Positions 1 to 9,900 of a DNA stretch of 64,000 nt are shown here, piece by piece; within the stretch, counting starts at the first letter, position 1; the number at the start of each line of letters is the position of its first letter. The DNA is from an uncultured Eubacteriales bacterium (GTDB lineage Bacteria > Bacillota > Clostridia > Christensenellales > Aristaeellaceae). The stretch spans positions 1 through 64,000 of the forward strand of contig CADAQF010000024.1 in NCBI GenBank assembly GCA_902790015.1, given 5' to 3'. The position numbers were made by a program, and so were the translations under genes. The notes under the pieces are model-generated. The model searched no databases. It worked only from the letters and a program-made list of their open reading frames with translations, and was not told where the DNA came from.

Positions 1-756
1 AACCCCATCCGCACCATCGGTTCCCAGATCACCGAGGTCATCGAAAAGCACCAGGGCGTCTCCAAGGCCGAGGCCAGGGCCCAGGCCATCGAGCTGATGA
101 GCCGCGTCGGCATCCCCAGCGCGGCCGACCGGTTCGACGAATATCCCTTCCAGTATTCCGGCGGCATGCGTCAGCGCATCGTCATCGCCATAGCGCTGTC
201 CTGCCACCCGGAGATCCTGATCTGCGACGAGCCCACCACCGCTTTGGACGTGACCATCCAGGCGCAGATCATTTCCCTGATCCGCGACCTGCAAAAGGAG
301 CTCAAGTTCACCACCCTGTACATCACGCACGACCTGGGCGTCGTGGCCAACGTGGCCGACCGCGTGGGCGTCATGTACGGCGGGCAGATCATCGAGTACG
401 GCACCGTGGAAGAGATCTTCTTTGACCCCCGCCACCCGTATACCTGGGCGCTGCTGTCTTCCCTGCCCCAGCTGGGCGTGAAGGGAGAAGACCTGTATTA
501 CATCGCCGGCACGCCCCCCTCCCTGTACAACGAGATCAAGGGCGACGCCTTTGCCCCGCGCAACGAGCATGCCCTCAAGATCGACTTTGAGAAGGAGCCG
601 CCATTCTTCCAGGTGACCGACACGCATTTCGCCAAAACGTGGCTGCTGGATCCCCGGGCGCCCAAGCTCGAAAAGCCGGAGGTCATCCGGGACCTGCACA
701 AAAAAATCAAAAAAATGACGGACAAGGGAGGTGCGTTCCATGTCGAACAGGAATGA
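1..756 (+). CDS. Peptide ABC transporter ATP-binding protein (OppD/DppD type), 5' end cut by window
   Basis: The reading frame is open from base 1, so the first part (about 80 residues with the Walker A loop) lies outside the window; 251 residues remain. It is a cytoplasmic ATPase energising oligopeptide or dipeptide uptake. Visible are the signature YSGGMRQRI, Walker [13 protein letters not shown], the H-loop region YITHDLGVV and the C-terminal RHPYTWALL segment typical of the oligopeptide/dipeptide ATPase subfamily. The stop overlaps the Shine-Dalgarno region of the next gene, a second ATPase of the same family, so the two are an operon pair. The exact substrate cannot be read from the sequence. 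Confidence 0.93.
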   Translation, partial: NPIRTIGSQITEVIEKHQGVSKAEARAQAIELMSRVGIPSAADRFDEYPFQYSGGMRQRIVIAIALSCHPEILICDEPTTALDVTIQAQIISLIRDLQKELKFTTLYITHDLGVVANVADRVGVMYGGQIIEYGTVEEIFFDPRHPYTWALLSSLPQLGVKGEDLYYIAGTPPSLYNEIKGDAFAPRNEHALKIDFEKEPPFFQVTDTHFAKTWLLDPRAPKLEKPEVIRDLHKKIKKMTDKGGAFHVEQE

Positions 757-1708
757 GGAACGGGAAGTCATCCTGTCCATCAAACACGTGGACATCTCCT
801 TTGACACCGGCCATAAAAAGAAATTCGTCGCCGTGAAGGACGCGAATTTCGACATCTATAAGGGCGAGACCTTCGCCCTGGTGGGCGAATCCGGCTCCGG
901 CAAGACGACGCTGGGCCGCGCCATCCTCCGCATCAACCCGTGCAGCGCGGGCGAGATCGTGTTCGAGGGCAAGCGCATCTCCGGCAAGATCTCCCACGAG
1001 GAGGATCGCAACGTCGTCCGCAACATCCAGATGATCTTCCAGGACCCCGCGGCGTCCCTGAACGAGCGCGCCACCATCGAATACTGCGTGTCCGAAGGCC
1101 TGTACAACTTCCACCTGTATAAAGACGAGGAAGACCGCATCGCCAAGGTCGACCGGGCGCTGCAGGCCGTGGGCCTTTTGCCCGAGCACAAGTCCCGCTA
1201 TCCGCACGAGTTTTCGGGCGGCCAGCGCCAGCGCGTCGGCATAGCCCGCGCCATGATCATGGACCCCAAGTTCATCGTGGCGGACGAGCCCATCTCCGCG
1301 CTGGACGTTTCCATCCGCGCCCAGGTGCTGAACCTGATGAACCGGTTGAAGGCCGAAAAGAACCTGACCTACCTGTTCATCGCGCACGACCTGTCCGTCG
1401 TCCGCTTCATTGCCGACCGCATCGCCGTCATCCACCTGGGCGAGATCGTGGAAATAGCGGATTCGGAGACGTTGTTCCGCTTCCCCCTGCACCCCTACAC
1501 CATTTCCCTGCTTTCCTCCGTCCCCATGCCGGACCCCATTGTGGAGCGCACGCGCCGGCATATCGACTACGACCCGAACAAACTGGACCAGTCCGGCGAA
1601 AAGCGGGAAATGCGGGAGATCCGTCCCGGCCACTTCGTCTTCTCCACCGCTCACGAGTTCGAGGGCTATGAAAAGAAGATGGCGCAGCTGGAAAAGGAAG
1701 GCCGCTGA
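740..1708 (+). CDS. Peptide ABC transporter ATP-binding protein (OppF/DppF type)
   Basis: 322 residues, normal for OppF. Walker A is [11 protein letters not shown], the signature [15 protein letters not shown], Walker [13 protein letters not shown], and the C-terminus carries [12 protein letters not shown] of the oligo_HPY extension. I chose the ATG at 740 because GGGAGG ends about eight bases upstream; a GTG at 731 is in frame but overlaps that Shine-Dalgarno. It overlaps the preceding ATPase by 17 bases. Together they form the heterodimeric nucleotide-binding part of a peptide importer. A terminator follows, so this ends the operon. Confidence 0.93.
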   Translation: MSNRNEEREVILSIKHVDISFDTGHKKKFVAVKDANFDIYKGETFALVGESGSGKTTLGRAILRINPCSAGEIVFEGKRISGKISHEEDRNVVRNIQMIFQDPAASLNERATIEYCVSEGLYNFHLYKDEEDRIAKVDRALQAVGLLPEHKSRYPHEFSGGQRQRVGIARAMIMDPKFIVADEPISALDVSIRAQVLNLMNRLKAEKNLTYLFIAHDLSVVRFIADRIAVIHLGEIVEIADSETLFRFPLHPYTISLLSSVPMPDPIVERTRRHIDYDPNKLDQSGEKREMREIRPGHFVFSTAHEFEGYEKKMAQLEKEGR

Positions 1709-1801
1709 GCCTGCCGCTGAACGGCTGTTTTCATTAGGCGGGGGAAAGGGCTCCTTCGTCCTTTGTCCGCCAGCGCGCCGCTGCAGATGAATATGATTAT
1801 G

Positions 1802-1842
1802 AAAACCCCGGATCAGCCCGTGAGGGCAGACCCGGGGTTTTT
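1802..1842 (+). terminator. Rho-independent terminator after the peptide transporter operon
   Basis: AAACCCCGG near 1803 pairs with CCGGGGTTT near 1832, followed by a T run. It lies about 95 bases after the OppF-type gene. The rest of 1709-1998 shows no convincing gene. Confidence 0.8.
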
Positions 1843-1998
1843 GCTCCGCGTATTGATTCCGAAACGGACCGCCGTCACCTGATCCGGTGCGAAAAGCCGC
1901 GCTCAACAGTCCGTCTTTCCGCATACGGGCCGGAAGCGGCCGTCAGGCACGTTCAGCCCGATGCTCCATACGCCCCTTTTCGCCTTTTCTCCTCTTCC

Positions 1999-2385
1999 TT
2001 ACAGGAACCCGAAGGCCAGCACGGCGCATACGGCTATGTAGATGACCCCCAGAAAGAGCGGATAGTTGAAGGCTTCCGCTCTTTTCTGCTTCTGCTCAAC
2101 CATGTATTCCCTGAAAGAGGGCTTCTCGTTTTTGCCGACGCCCCGGCGCAGCTGGAACCCGGTGATGTCAAAATCCCCCCGGATGAAAAGGGAATAGGCG
2201 ACCCCGGCGGCGATCAGCAGCCCGCCGGTGACGGTCAGGGCGTCGGTGAATATCAGCAGGCGCTTGTCCGATGAGATCAGCGTCTTGGCCACCGGGTAGA
2301 TCAGCGTCACGATGATATGCGTGATCAGCACCCGGGGTTTGATTTTGTTCAGGCGTTTTTTCCAGCGTTCGATGAGCTTTTTCAT
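1999..2385 (-). CDS. Small membrane protein, DUF3899-like
   Basis: 128 residues. A basic N-terminus (MKKLIERWKKRLNK) is followed by three hydrophobic segments at about residues 20-35, 45-65 and 108-127. The stretch ending YSLFIRGDFDITGF resembles DUF3899 membrane proteins of Bacillota; this is recognition from memory, not a search. GAGG sits just before the ATG. It stands alone, convergent with the peptide transporter operon. Function unknown. Confidence 0.7.
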   Translation of the reverse strand: MKKLIERWKKRLNKIKPRVLITHIIVTLIYPVAKTLISSDKRLLIFTDALTVTGGLLIAAGVAYSLFIRGDFDITGFQLRRGVGKNEKPSFREYMVEQKQKRAEAFNYPLFLGVIYIAVCAVLAFGFL

Positions 2386-2547
2386 GGCACCTCTTCTGAC
2401 AGACGCCGCCGCCGGAGTGGCGGGGGCGGGATAGCGGGCGGCCCTGCCGCCCTTACAACGCTATATTATCAGATGGCCGCGCAGGCGTCAATCGCCGACT
2501 CGCGAATGAATGCGGGAGCCTGGGAACCTGGGTAAGGGAGTGTAAGA

Positions 2548-2940
2548 GAAGACATTCCTGCCCGTTCGCGGCTGAAAACGGTCCACTGGAGCGATTTCCG
2601 GGCGCGCATCACCCACGGGTCCGTTCTCCGGGAGCAGCGACCTCCAAAAGTCTTCCCCTTGGAGGGGGTGAGCAGCGTCTTGGATGACAGGCCTGTGGCC
2701 TGTCATCAGCTGCGAACGGGCCGGCAGGCCCTGGTGGTGGCCCGGCGGAAACAACAAAGCAAGTGAAATCAAGATATTTCGCCGGGTCGGATGAGGTGGC
2801 CCCGCATCATCCTCTTCACCAACATTCCCTGCCCAGGCAAATTTGGCGGGTGCTCAGCCAGCTAACCCAGGGCCTGCCGGCCCGTTCGTCGGTGAAAACA
2901 GGCCACTGGCCTGTTTTCCGGGCCCTCCTCACCCCCAAAA
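2548..2940. repeat. Intergenic palindromic repeat cluster 1
   Basis: Contains the core GGGCCGGCAGGCCCTGG once on each strand (about 2716 and 2870). Beside them are hairpins GATGACAGGCC/GGCCTGTCATC (2683-2693 and 2697-2707) and GAAAACAGGCC/GGCCTGTTTTC (2894-2904 and 2908-2918), a degenerate hairpin near 2570, a CTTCCCCTTGGAGGGGGTGAG module at 2651-2671 and a CCGGGTCGGATGAGGTGG module near 2783. The stretch 2386-2942 holds no believable gene; long open frames here come from the repeats. Confidence 0.85.
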
Positions 2941-2942
2941 AT

Positions 2943-3353
2943 TCACGGACACAATTCCTTCAGCTTTTCATAAAACTCCGGCAGCGCCCGCCTGAGCCGC
3001 ACAAAGTGACCTTCGCGGTTCAGGAAGCAGTGCTCCGACGTTGCGGCGCACACGGTTCCGCCGGTTTTTGTATTGGTCATTTCATAGCCGATCACCAGCA
3101 CCACTTCGTTGAAGGATTTCACGGTCACGGCAATCTCCAGCTCGTCGTCGAAGGTGCAGGGCTGTCTGTAATCGACCGACAGCGCCTTCACCGGCGAAAA
3201 GACGTCCATGGCCTCCATCCTGGCGTAGGGGAAGCCGAGCTGGTTCATGAAGTCGATCCGGGCCTCCTCCATGAAGTGCAGGTAGTTGGCATGGTGGGTG
3301 ATGCCCATCATGTCGGTCTCGTAGTATTGGACGCGGCGGCGGTAGGGATTCAC
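2943..3353 (-). CDS. Hotdog-fold acyl-CoA thioesterase (YbgC/FadM type)
   Basis: 136 residues, the usual length for a single hotdog domain. The N-terminus YYETDMMGITHHANYLHFMEEAR matches the 4-hydroxybenzoyl-CoA thioesterase family signature, with the Asp of the ETD motif as the expected catalytic acid. It should hydrolyse acyl-CoA or acyl-ACP thioesters in the cytoplasm. Translation starts at a GTG preceded by GGAGG eight bases away. It is the last gene of a three-gene minus-strand operon, 13 bases after the MBL-fold gene. The natural substrate is not evident. Confidence 0.88.
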   Translation of the reverse strand: MNPYRRRVQYYETDMMGITHHANYLHFMEEARIDFMNQLGFPYARMEAMDVFSPVKALSVDYRQPCTFDDELEIAVTVKSFNEVVLVIGYEMTNTKTGGTVCAATSEHCFLNREGHFVRLRRALPEFYEKLKELCP

Positions 3354-3366
3354 GGCATTTTCCTCC

Positions 3367-3957
3367 TCAGACCGGATAAGATTGGCCGAACCTTTTTTCA
3401 GGTCTGTGCGCGAAATAAACGGTTACGGCGCCTTTGGACAGGATGCGCTCCCAGTCCCGCTGAAGCACCTCGTTTCCGTCATACGCTTCAAGATATTCGA
3501 TCGGCTCGAGATCGCCTGCAAAGCAGCTGCCGTCGTCCAGCATCAGCGTCACGCTGTCCTCGCTGTGGCTCGGCGTGCTGATGATCTCCCCTCTTATGCC
3601 GATCCCGGCCAGGAACGCCCTGCTCTCCTCACAGGAGATCACCTTTGCGGCATCCGCGTCCAAAGACTTAAACGGAATGCGCTCCCTTTCAAATATCCTG
3701 TCGGAAAACCGGATATGATCCTTCTGCACGTCCATCAGCAAAAGCCTCACGCCCTGCGCGGTCAGCTCGCCAATAAGTCCCATATGGTCCGGATGGAAGT
3801 GCGACGCCATCACGTACCGGATATCTGCCGTCCTGATCCCGTTCTGCTTTAAGGCCCTGTAAAACGCGGGCAGCGTTCCCGCGTAGTCCGTATCGAACAG
3901 CAGCCCGCCGCTTTCAATGAAAAAGGTATTCGTGTTTCCGTATTTCAGCTTCTTCAT
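3367..3957 (-). CDS. MBL-fold metallo-hydrolase
   Basis: 196 residues. The metal-binding motif is HFHPDH (near residue 53), followed by the second His in STPSHSEDS, Asp in FAGDLEP and a late His (YFAHRPEKR). These match a metallo-beta-lactamase fold hydrolase, probably with two metal ions. GGGGAGG precedes the ATG. It lies 41 bases after the preceding small gene and 13 before the thioesterase, suggesting cotranscription. The family covers lactonases, glyoxalases and thioesterases, and the sequence does not decide between them. Confidence 0.85.
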   Translation of the reverse strand: MKKLKYGNTNTFFIESGGLLFDTDYAGTLPAFYRALKQNGIRTADIRYVMASHFHPDHMGLIGELTAQGVRLLLMDVQKDHIRFSDRIFERERIPFKSLDADAAKVISCEESRAFLAGIGIRGEIISTPSHSEDSVTLMLDDGSCFAGDLEPIEYLEAYDGNEVLQRDWERILSKGAVTVYFAHRPEKRFGQSYPV

Positions 3958-3998
3958 GCGACCTCCCCTCGGGCCTCGCGCGGGACAGGCCCTTACTA

Positions 3999-4400
3999 TT
4001 AAGGCCTCCAGACGTACAGCCCTTCCCCGCGGGCGATCTCCCTGACCAGCCCCAGCAGCTTTTCATCGGGATTGAACAGGCTCAGGTGCGTGTCGTCCTT
4101 TTCGGAAAGGATCATGGCGCCGCCCAGCATGATATACACATACCGCTCCCGCATGGCCCGGGCGATCTGCTCAGGCGGCGGATTGACCGGGGGCTCCCCG
4201 TCCAGCGATACGTCCATATAGCAGTTCAGCTTCAGTACCAGGTTGATATGCCTTTGCTTGATGTCAGTGAACCGGGACGTCTCCAGAAAGTGTTTTTCCA
4301 CAGCAAAATACTGCCCGGGGCTGTCCGCCGGTACCTGTGCGGGCAGTATGTCGATGATCCAGCAGTCCGTCTGCAGCAATTGTTCGATGTCCCTGGTCAT
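3999..4400 (-). CDS. Conserved uncharacterised protein, about 133 aa
   Basis: The frame stays open upstream to 4580, but an extended -10 promoter lies inside that part at 4447-4455, so the N-terminal extension is not real. I use the ATG at 4400 (MTRDIEQLL) behind GAGG; the ATG at 4421 is the alternative. The protein has DCWIIDILPAQVP and PGQYFAVE near its start and ends GLYVWRP. No signal peptide or membrane segment. I recognise the look of a Clostridia-specific family but no function. First gene of the operon with the MBL hydrolase and thioesterase. Confidence 0.7.
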   Translation of the reverse strand: MTRDIEQLLQTDCWIIDILPAQVPADSPGQYFAVEKHFLETSRFTDIKQRHINLVLKLNCYMDVSLDGEPPVNPPPEQIARAMRERYVYIMLGGAMILSEKDDTHLSLFNPDEKLLGLVREIARGEGLYVWRP

Positions 4401-4446
4401 GGCGTTCTTTTCCTCTTTCATGATGGATTGATCCTGCCTGAAAAGC

Positions 4447-4455
4447 ATTATACCA
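4447..4455 (-). promoter_or_regulatory. Extended -10 promoter (TGGTATAAT)
   Basis: On the minus strand TGG directly precedes TATAAT, an extended -10 element; no good -35 is seen. It would start transcription near 4440, ahead of the three-gene operon ending at 2943. Confidence 0.5.
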
Positions 4456-4608
4456 TATCCGGCGCGATCGGGAAGGGGGAAATTATCATAATGAATTTTG
4501 TCTATTCGATGCACATTTGTATGCGTCTTTTGTGCCAGCTCCGCGTCAAACTTCTTTACCGGGCTGCGCCCACCGTTCACAATGGTGTTCTAAGGAAACG
4601 CTGATTAA

Positions 4609-4796
4609 TGCCTTCCCCTTGAGGGGGTGAGGCACGCCCGGAAAATGATCCGGTGGGTGAGGAGGACCCGAAAAACAGGCCAGTGGCCTGTTTTTACCGA
4701 CGAACGGGCCGGCAGGCCCTGGGTAGTTTTCAGTGCCGAACGGGCCGGCAGGCCCTGGTGGTGGAACCGCTTTTGCCGGGACGGATGAGGTGTCTC
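4609..4796. repeat. Intergenic palindromic repeat cluster 2
   Basis: Order of modules: CTTCCCCTTGAGGGGGTGAG, a truncated AAAATGATCCGGTG hairpin, a full AAAAACAGGCC/GGCCTGTTTTT hairpin near 4672-4696, two copies of the GGGCCGGCAGGCCCTGG core (about 4706 and 4739), and the GGGACGGATGAGGTG end module. The bases 4797-5043 after it hold nothing I can identify. Confidence 0.85.
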
Positions 4797-5043
4797 AGTC
4801 TGTTTTGCTCATTAAATCAGCGCTTTCTTAAGGCTGAGATCAAGGCGTTTCCCCGCCCCGCAAAAAAATCTCCGCCGGCTATTTCCCTTTCTCAGCCTGA
4901 GAAAAGTATGGACTCCGCACAGTGCACGCACGAACGAAAAATGTTGAACGAATTGAAATCATCGAAAAAAACGGTTACAATGTACCTGCGGTCAGATCAT
5001 GATCCCAAAGGGAAAGCAGTGAAAAAAGGAACGGTGACGACGC

Positions 5044-5205
5044 ATGAGCGAATGGGAAATGGAACGGCGGCGCAGACAGCGGGAAGAGGACTGGACGGAC
5101 GACCGCCCGGATGAAAACGAGCATAACGGGCCGGACCGCCCCTACCGCGGCGGCGACGATGCGCACGAATGCTGGGCGCACGAAAAGGAGCTCGGAAGCA
5201 AATAA
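5044..5205 (+). CDS. Small highly charged hypothetical protein, 53 aa
   Basis: Starts MSEWEMERRRQREEDW and continues with a run rich in Asp, Glu, Arg and His to a stop at 5203-5205. A purine-rich AAAAGGAAC lies 13 or more bases upstream, a weak ribosome site. A strong bidirectional terminator begins immediately after the stop, which supports a real transcript. No known family recognised; too short for domain assignment. Confidence 0.45.
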   Translation: MSEWEMERRRRQREEDWTDDRPDENEHNGPDRPYRGGDDAHECWAHEKELGSK

Positions 5206-5271
5206 AAAAGAACGGGTCTTCCGCCGTTTCCCCCTGTAGGGAAACCCCGGCCGGAAAACCCGTTCTTTTTA
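5206..5271. terminator. Bidirectional terminator between convergent genes
   Basis: AAAAAGAACGGGT at the left pairs with ACCCGTTCTTTTT at the right, and TTCCGCCG pairs partly with CGGCCGGAA inside. The A run on the left and T run on the right make it work for both strands: the 53-aa gene and the SH3-like secreted protein. Confidence 0.85.
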
Positions 5272-5282
5272 TTGTTGTATTC

Positions 5283-6635
5283 TTATCTGACCCGTGCCGG
5301 GATCCCGTTCACCAGGTCCCTGGTCCACATGCCGGGCAGGATCAGGTGCCGGTCAAAGTCCACGGCGCTGATGGGCACGTACCCGGTCATGCCGCGGTAC
5401 TGGTAGGGCTTGCGCAGCTCCACCTTCAGCCATACCGTATCCTCGGCCAGGTATCCCTCCATCATGTCCTGAATCTCCGGCAGGTATTCGGGGCCCCTGA
5501 GCTCTTCGTTAAGCCCCCCCGCGATCCGCAGCTCGACGCCCTCGGGGAATACGTCCTCCTGCGCCTGCATCGCGCCCTGGCCGTCCGGCTGATACAGCGG
5601 GGTCTTCTCCTTCAGCGTGCCCTTGGTGGATACGCCCTGGTCCGCCCCCTTGGGGATCACGCTGCCGTCCAGCAGGCAGGTGTAAAGCTCGTAGTTCTCA
5701 CCCTTTTCGTCCCAGCCGCAGCCCATGCAGTAATAGGTGTTTTCATCTGCGGTGTAGCGTCCCAGCACAAACAGCGGGTCGCCCTGGAAAATGGTTTTGC
5801 GCTCGCTTCCCCGGGTCTGGGCGGCGGCGGCGGTCAGCCGCACCGGCATCGGGCGGTACAGCGGGATGCCGCCGGAGGTCGGGTCCACATAGGCTTCCCG
5901 CACATACCCGGCCACGTCTCCCAGCCGGATGCGGACGAAGCCGTTGGTGGCCAGGTGGTTGTCAAACACGCGGTACACCACCGTGCCCGGGAACAGGGTG
6001 AAAATGACGTCGCCCTTGTCCTCCAGGGAGGAAGCCACGCGGACGGGATCCTGCCCGGTCAGCGCGCGGATGGTGGCCTGCGCCATGTCCCCCGTCCAGT
6101 AGACCTCGTCGGTGGGTATCTTGCGGTAATCCAGCCCCGTGTCGGTATGCACGGCGATCAGCAGCGTCTGCTCCCCGGCGATGGTGCCGTACACGTCCAC
6201 ATATTCCTCGGATACGTCCTCAAGCTTCCCGTTGGCGTTGACCAGCACCCGGCGGTAGCCGCTCTTGGGCACCAGCAGCCCCCGGGTGGGCTCGCACTGC
6301 GCCTTGGGGGAGAGGTACCACGTCATCATAAAGCCGGTCACGCCGCCGATCTCCACCCACGCCCAGTCGTCCCGGAAGTCGTTCTTTTCGGTGCCTGCAA
6401 CGGGGGAAACGCCCGTCCTGAGCATTTTAACCGGGGTCCCGGCGTAGCATTCCAGCAGGATATTGGAGGGGTCGTCCGCGTTGGGCTTTTCGCGCAGCTT
6501 CACGCGGGAATCGTCCGTCTGAAGGACGTTGATGTACCAGGTGACGTCCGCCCGGGCGACGTTTTTAGGCAGCGCGGATACCGCCAGCACGGCGGCCAGT
6601 GCGAGGGCCGTCAGGATACTTAGGCGTTTTTTCAT
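5283..6635 (-). CDS. Secreted protein with SH3-like domains
   Basis: 450 residues. A signal peptide (MKKRLSILTALALAAVLAVS, cleavage probably after ARA) directs export. Residues about 32-110 look like a bacterial SH3 module: NVLQTDDSRVKLREKPN, a cysteine-containing turn and WAWVEIGGVTGFMMTWYLS. Similar short beta-rich units recur (RIRLGDVAGYVREAYVD near 240; MTGYVPISAVD near 425). Bacterial SH3 domains often bind cell-wall peptides, so a wall-associated role is inferred. No catalytic motif is visible. AAGGGA precedes the ATG. Confidence 0.75.
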   Translation of the reverse strand: MKKRLSILTALALAAVLAVSALPKNVARADVTWYINVLQTDDSRVKLREKPNADDPSNILLECYAGTPVKMLRTGVSPVAGTEKNDFRDDWAWVEIGGVTGFMMTWYLSPKAQCEPTRGLLVPKSGYRRVLVNANGKLEDVSEEYVDVYGTIAGEQTLLIAVHTDTGLDYRKIPTDEVYWTGDMAQATIRALTGQDPVRVASSLEDKGDVIFTLFPGTVVYRVFDNHLATNGFVRIRLGDVAGYVREAYVDPTSGGIPLYRPMPVRLTAAAAQTRGSERKTIFQGDPLFVLGRYTADENTYYCMGCGWDEKGENYELYTCLLDGSVIPKGADQGVSTKGTLKEKTPLYQPDGQGAMQAQEDVFPEGVELRIAGGLNEELRGPEYLPEIQDMMEGYLAEDTVWLKVELRKPYQYRGMTGYVPISAVDFDRHLILPGMWTRDLVNGIPARVR

Positions 6636-6823
6636 GGAAAATATCCCTTCTTTCTTTCTCTTCTCCCGTAAGCTGTCAAAGTCCGGAAAGGATTTCGATA
6701 CAGTTTCTTAATAGTTTCGTCATATCCTGTACAAATATACAACGTACCGCCGGAAAATGCAAGGGGGTAAAGCGCCGAAAACAGGGCATTCTGCCTTTTT
6801 CTGCAAGTTTTTAAGGAAAAAGC

Positions 6824-6852
6824 TTGCCATCCGGGCGGGTTTCCTATAAAAT
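6824..6852 (+). promoter_or_regulatory. Sigma70-type promoter for the ligase-ACP-oxoamine synthase gene
   Basis: TTGCCA (6824-6829), 17 bases, TAAAAT (6847-6852). An imperfect inverted repeat, GCAAG with T5 against A5 with GCTTGC (6803-6827), overlaps the -35 and could be an operator. Confidence 0.5.
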
Positions 6853-6910
6853 GTAGCTGTTTTCGTGTGCTCCCGCGCAACATGGGAAGGAGGCTTTCAA
6901 GAAACCCGAC

Positions 6911-9900
6911 ATGGATCAGGTGGAACTCAGAAGTGAACGGCTGCAGCAGGATATGACGCTGCGCGGCCTGTACGATATTCTTTTTGAAAATGAAGACGCT
7001 CCCCAGGCCCTGTTCCTGGATCAGGACCAGCAAAAGAAAGTCGTCACCTACGGCGAGTGCCGGGCCAGGGCCCTGGCCGCGGCCCGGACGCTCAGGGCGG
7101 ACGGCGCGCAGCCGGGCGGCTATATCGCCCTGCAGCTGGACACCTGCCCCGAATGGTTCGCGCTGTACTGGGGCATCATCCTCTCAGGCGCCAACGCCCT
7201 GCTGCTGGATCCCTCCCATTCCGACGACATGACCAAATATCTCATGCGTCAGGCCGGGGCCACGGCGCTGATCGGCGAAAAGAAGCGCGAAAAGCTGACG
7301 GGCGTCAGGCAGTATACCAAAGATGAGCTGATCTCCGCTCCGCCCGCCGGGGATTATAAGCCGCTTTTCGGCACGAAGACGGCGCTTTGCACTTCCGGCA
7401 CCACACAGACGTCCCGCGTCTTCGTATACGACGAAAAGGCGCTGTGCAGCCAGCTGCTCAACTCCATGCTGCTGCATCGGGCCAACCGCCGCATCATCGA
7501 CAGCGAGGGCATCCGCAACCTCGTTTTCCTGCCCAACCATCACGTGTTCGGCTTCCTGGTGTGCATGCTGTGGATGTCCTTTATCGGGGGCGACAACATC
7601 TACTTGAGGGACCGCAGCCCCCAGACCATCCTGCAGACGGCCCGCGTTTTCGAGCCCACCATGCTCATCACCGTCCCGCTGCTTTTGAACAACCTCTGCG
7701 CGGGCATCCGGCGCAATATGGAGGCCAACCCGGACCAGGCTTCCGCTATGGCCAAGGCCCTCTCCCGCTCCGAGGCCGAGCAGAAAAAGAACCCCGAGCG
7801 CGGCCTTTCCCTGGCTGAAACCAGGCTCTTTGAGCAGCAGCTTCGGCAGCTGCTCGGCGTAAAGCTCCGCTGCGTGATCATAGGCGGCGCCTTCGCCCCC
7901 AGGGAAAACCTGGAACTGTTCAACGGCCTGGGCTACTATACGGTGTGCGGCTTCGGCATGACCGAAACGGGCGTCACCTCCGTGGAAAGCGGCATGGGCT
8001 GGGACGACCGGCTTTCCGGCTCCGTCGGCAAGCCCTTTGACAGCGCCGAATACCGCGTCAGTTCCCCGGACGAAAACGGCGTGGGCGAGCTTCTGATCCG
8101 CGGAAGCACGCTTCATTCGGGCCGGCTCGAAAACGGGCAGGAATACCCGCCCCTGCTGGACGAAAACGGCTTCTTCCACACGGGCGACCTGGTCAGCCTC
8201 CGGGACGACGGAAGGCTTACCATCGTCGGCCGCGTCAAGGACCTGATCATCAACGAATCGGGCGAAAACGTCTATCCGGACGAGCTTGAAGCCCAGTTCG
8301 TCCCCCCGCCCCAGGTGGACCAGTACACCGTCCTGGGCCTGCCCATGGAGGGCGAAAAGAAGGGCCCGTACGAGCATATCGCCCTGGTGATGCACCTGCA
8401 GCAGAACACCGATCCCCTGCCCGATGCGGAGATCTGGGCGGCGGTAGCCCGGCTCAACAGCCGTTTCCCCGCCATGAAGCAGATAAGCCGCGTCCTGGTG
8501 ACCGAGCCCTCCCTGCCCCTTTCGTCCAGCCTCAAGGTAAAGCGCGCCGCGCTGCGCCAGGGGCTTTCGGACGGCTCCATCCCTTTCCGCCTGGTCGAAA
8601 AATCGGGCGAAGGCCCCCGGCCCGTCAAAAAGAAGCCCCTGCCCGCCCGGGAGGATATAGCGCAGAAGGTCACCGCCCTGTACGCCGAGGTCCTGCAACT
8701 GCCCCAGGATCAGATCGATCCGGACGCCTCCTTCCTGGAGGATCTCAAGGGAGACAGCCTGAGCCTCATCACCATGACCGTCAAGGCGGAGGAGCTTTTC
8801 GGCGTCATCATCCCGGAGGATCTGTACGGCGAGTGCACCTCCGTCAATACCACCGCGAAATTGATCGAACGGCTTCTTAAGGGCGAGGAGGCCGAGTCCG
8901 CGCCCAAAGAGCGCGCGCAGGTCGTCCCCATCATCCGCTTTGAGGACACGCCCGAATACAAGGCCTTTGAAAAGCGCCAGAAGGCCCTCATGGAAAGCGA
9001 AGAGGACAACCCCTATTTCGTCGCCCACGATTCTCCCCTGACCGATACCAGCCTCATGGACGGCCAGCGGGTGGTCAACTTCGGCAGCTACAACTACGTC
9101 GGCATGTCCGGCCGCCGGGAGACCATGGAGGCCGCCAAGGCCGCCATCGACCGCTACGGCACCTCCGCCTCTGGCAGCCGCCTTTTGGCCGGGGAAAAGA
9201 CCCTGCATAAGGAGCTTGAAGCCGCCCTGGCCGAGTGGAAGCACGCCGAAAGCGCCCTGGTGCTGGTGGGCGGCCATTCCACCAACGTGACCATCGTAGG
9301 CAATTTCTGCACCAAGGGGGATCTGATCCTCTACGACGCGATCGACCATAACTCCATCATGGAGGGTATCCGCCTGTCCGACGCGGAGGCCCTGCCCTTC
9401 CCGCACAACGACACCGTTTCCCTGGAGAGGCTTTTAAAGCTTCACCGGGATCACTACGCCAAGGTGCTGATCGTGGTGGAGGGCGTCTACTCCATGGACG
9501 GCGATATCGCCCCGATCCCCGAATATGTGCGCATCAAAAAGGAATACGGCTGCTTCCTGATGGTGGACGAGGCGCATTCCGCCTGTGTCATCGGCGAGCA
9601 CGGCGGCGGCGTGGACGAGTATTTCGGCCTGCTGCCCGACGATATCGACATCAAAATGGGCACGCTGTCCAAGGGCCTGGGCACCTGCGGCGGATATCTG
9701 GCCGGAAAGCGCAGCCTGATAGAGTACCTGCACTATAACCTGCCCGGCTTTGTCTTCTCCGTGGGCATGAGCCCGCCGCTGGCGGCCGCTTCCCTGTGCG
9801 CCATCCGGCTGCTCAGGAGCGACCCCTCCATCATGGAAAACATGCGCCGAAACATCGCCTGCTTTACCCGTGAAGCGCAAAAGCACCGCTTCGATATCGG

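Noticed and set aside
4653..5114. A 153-codon plus-strand frame
   Set aside because: Its first half is translated repeat modules (peptides like FYRRTGRQALG recur wherever the repeats lie), and it crosses the start of a more plausible 53-aa gene in another frame.
7184..9406. A 740-codon open frame on the minus strand
   Set aside because: It is antisense to the ligase-ACP-oxoamine synthase gene, whose motifs are beyond doubt. Long antisense frames are common in GC-rich coding DNA. The same holds for 5169-6623, 23690-25207, 25360-27168, 27518-28948, 31088-32482 and 36205-37821.
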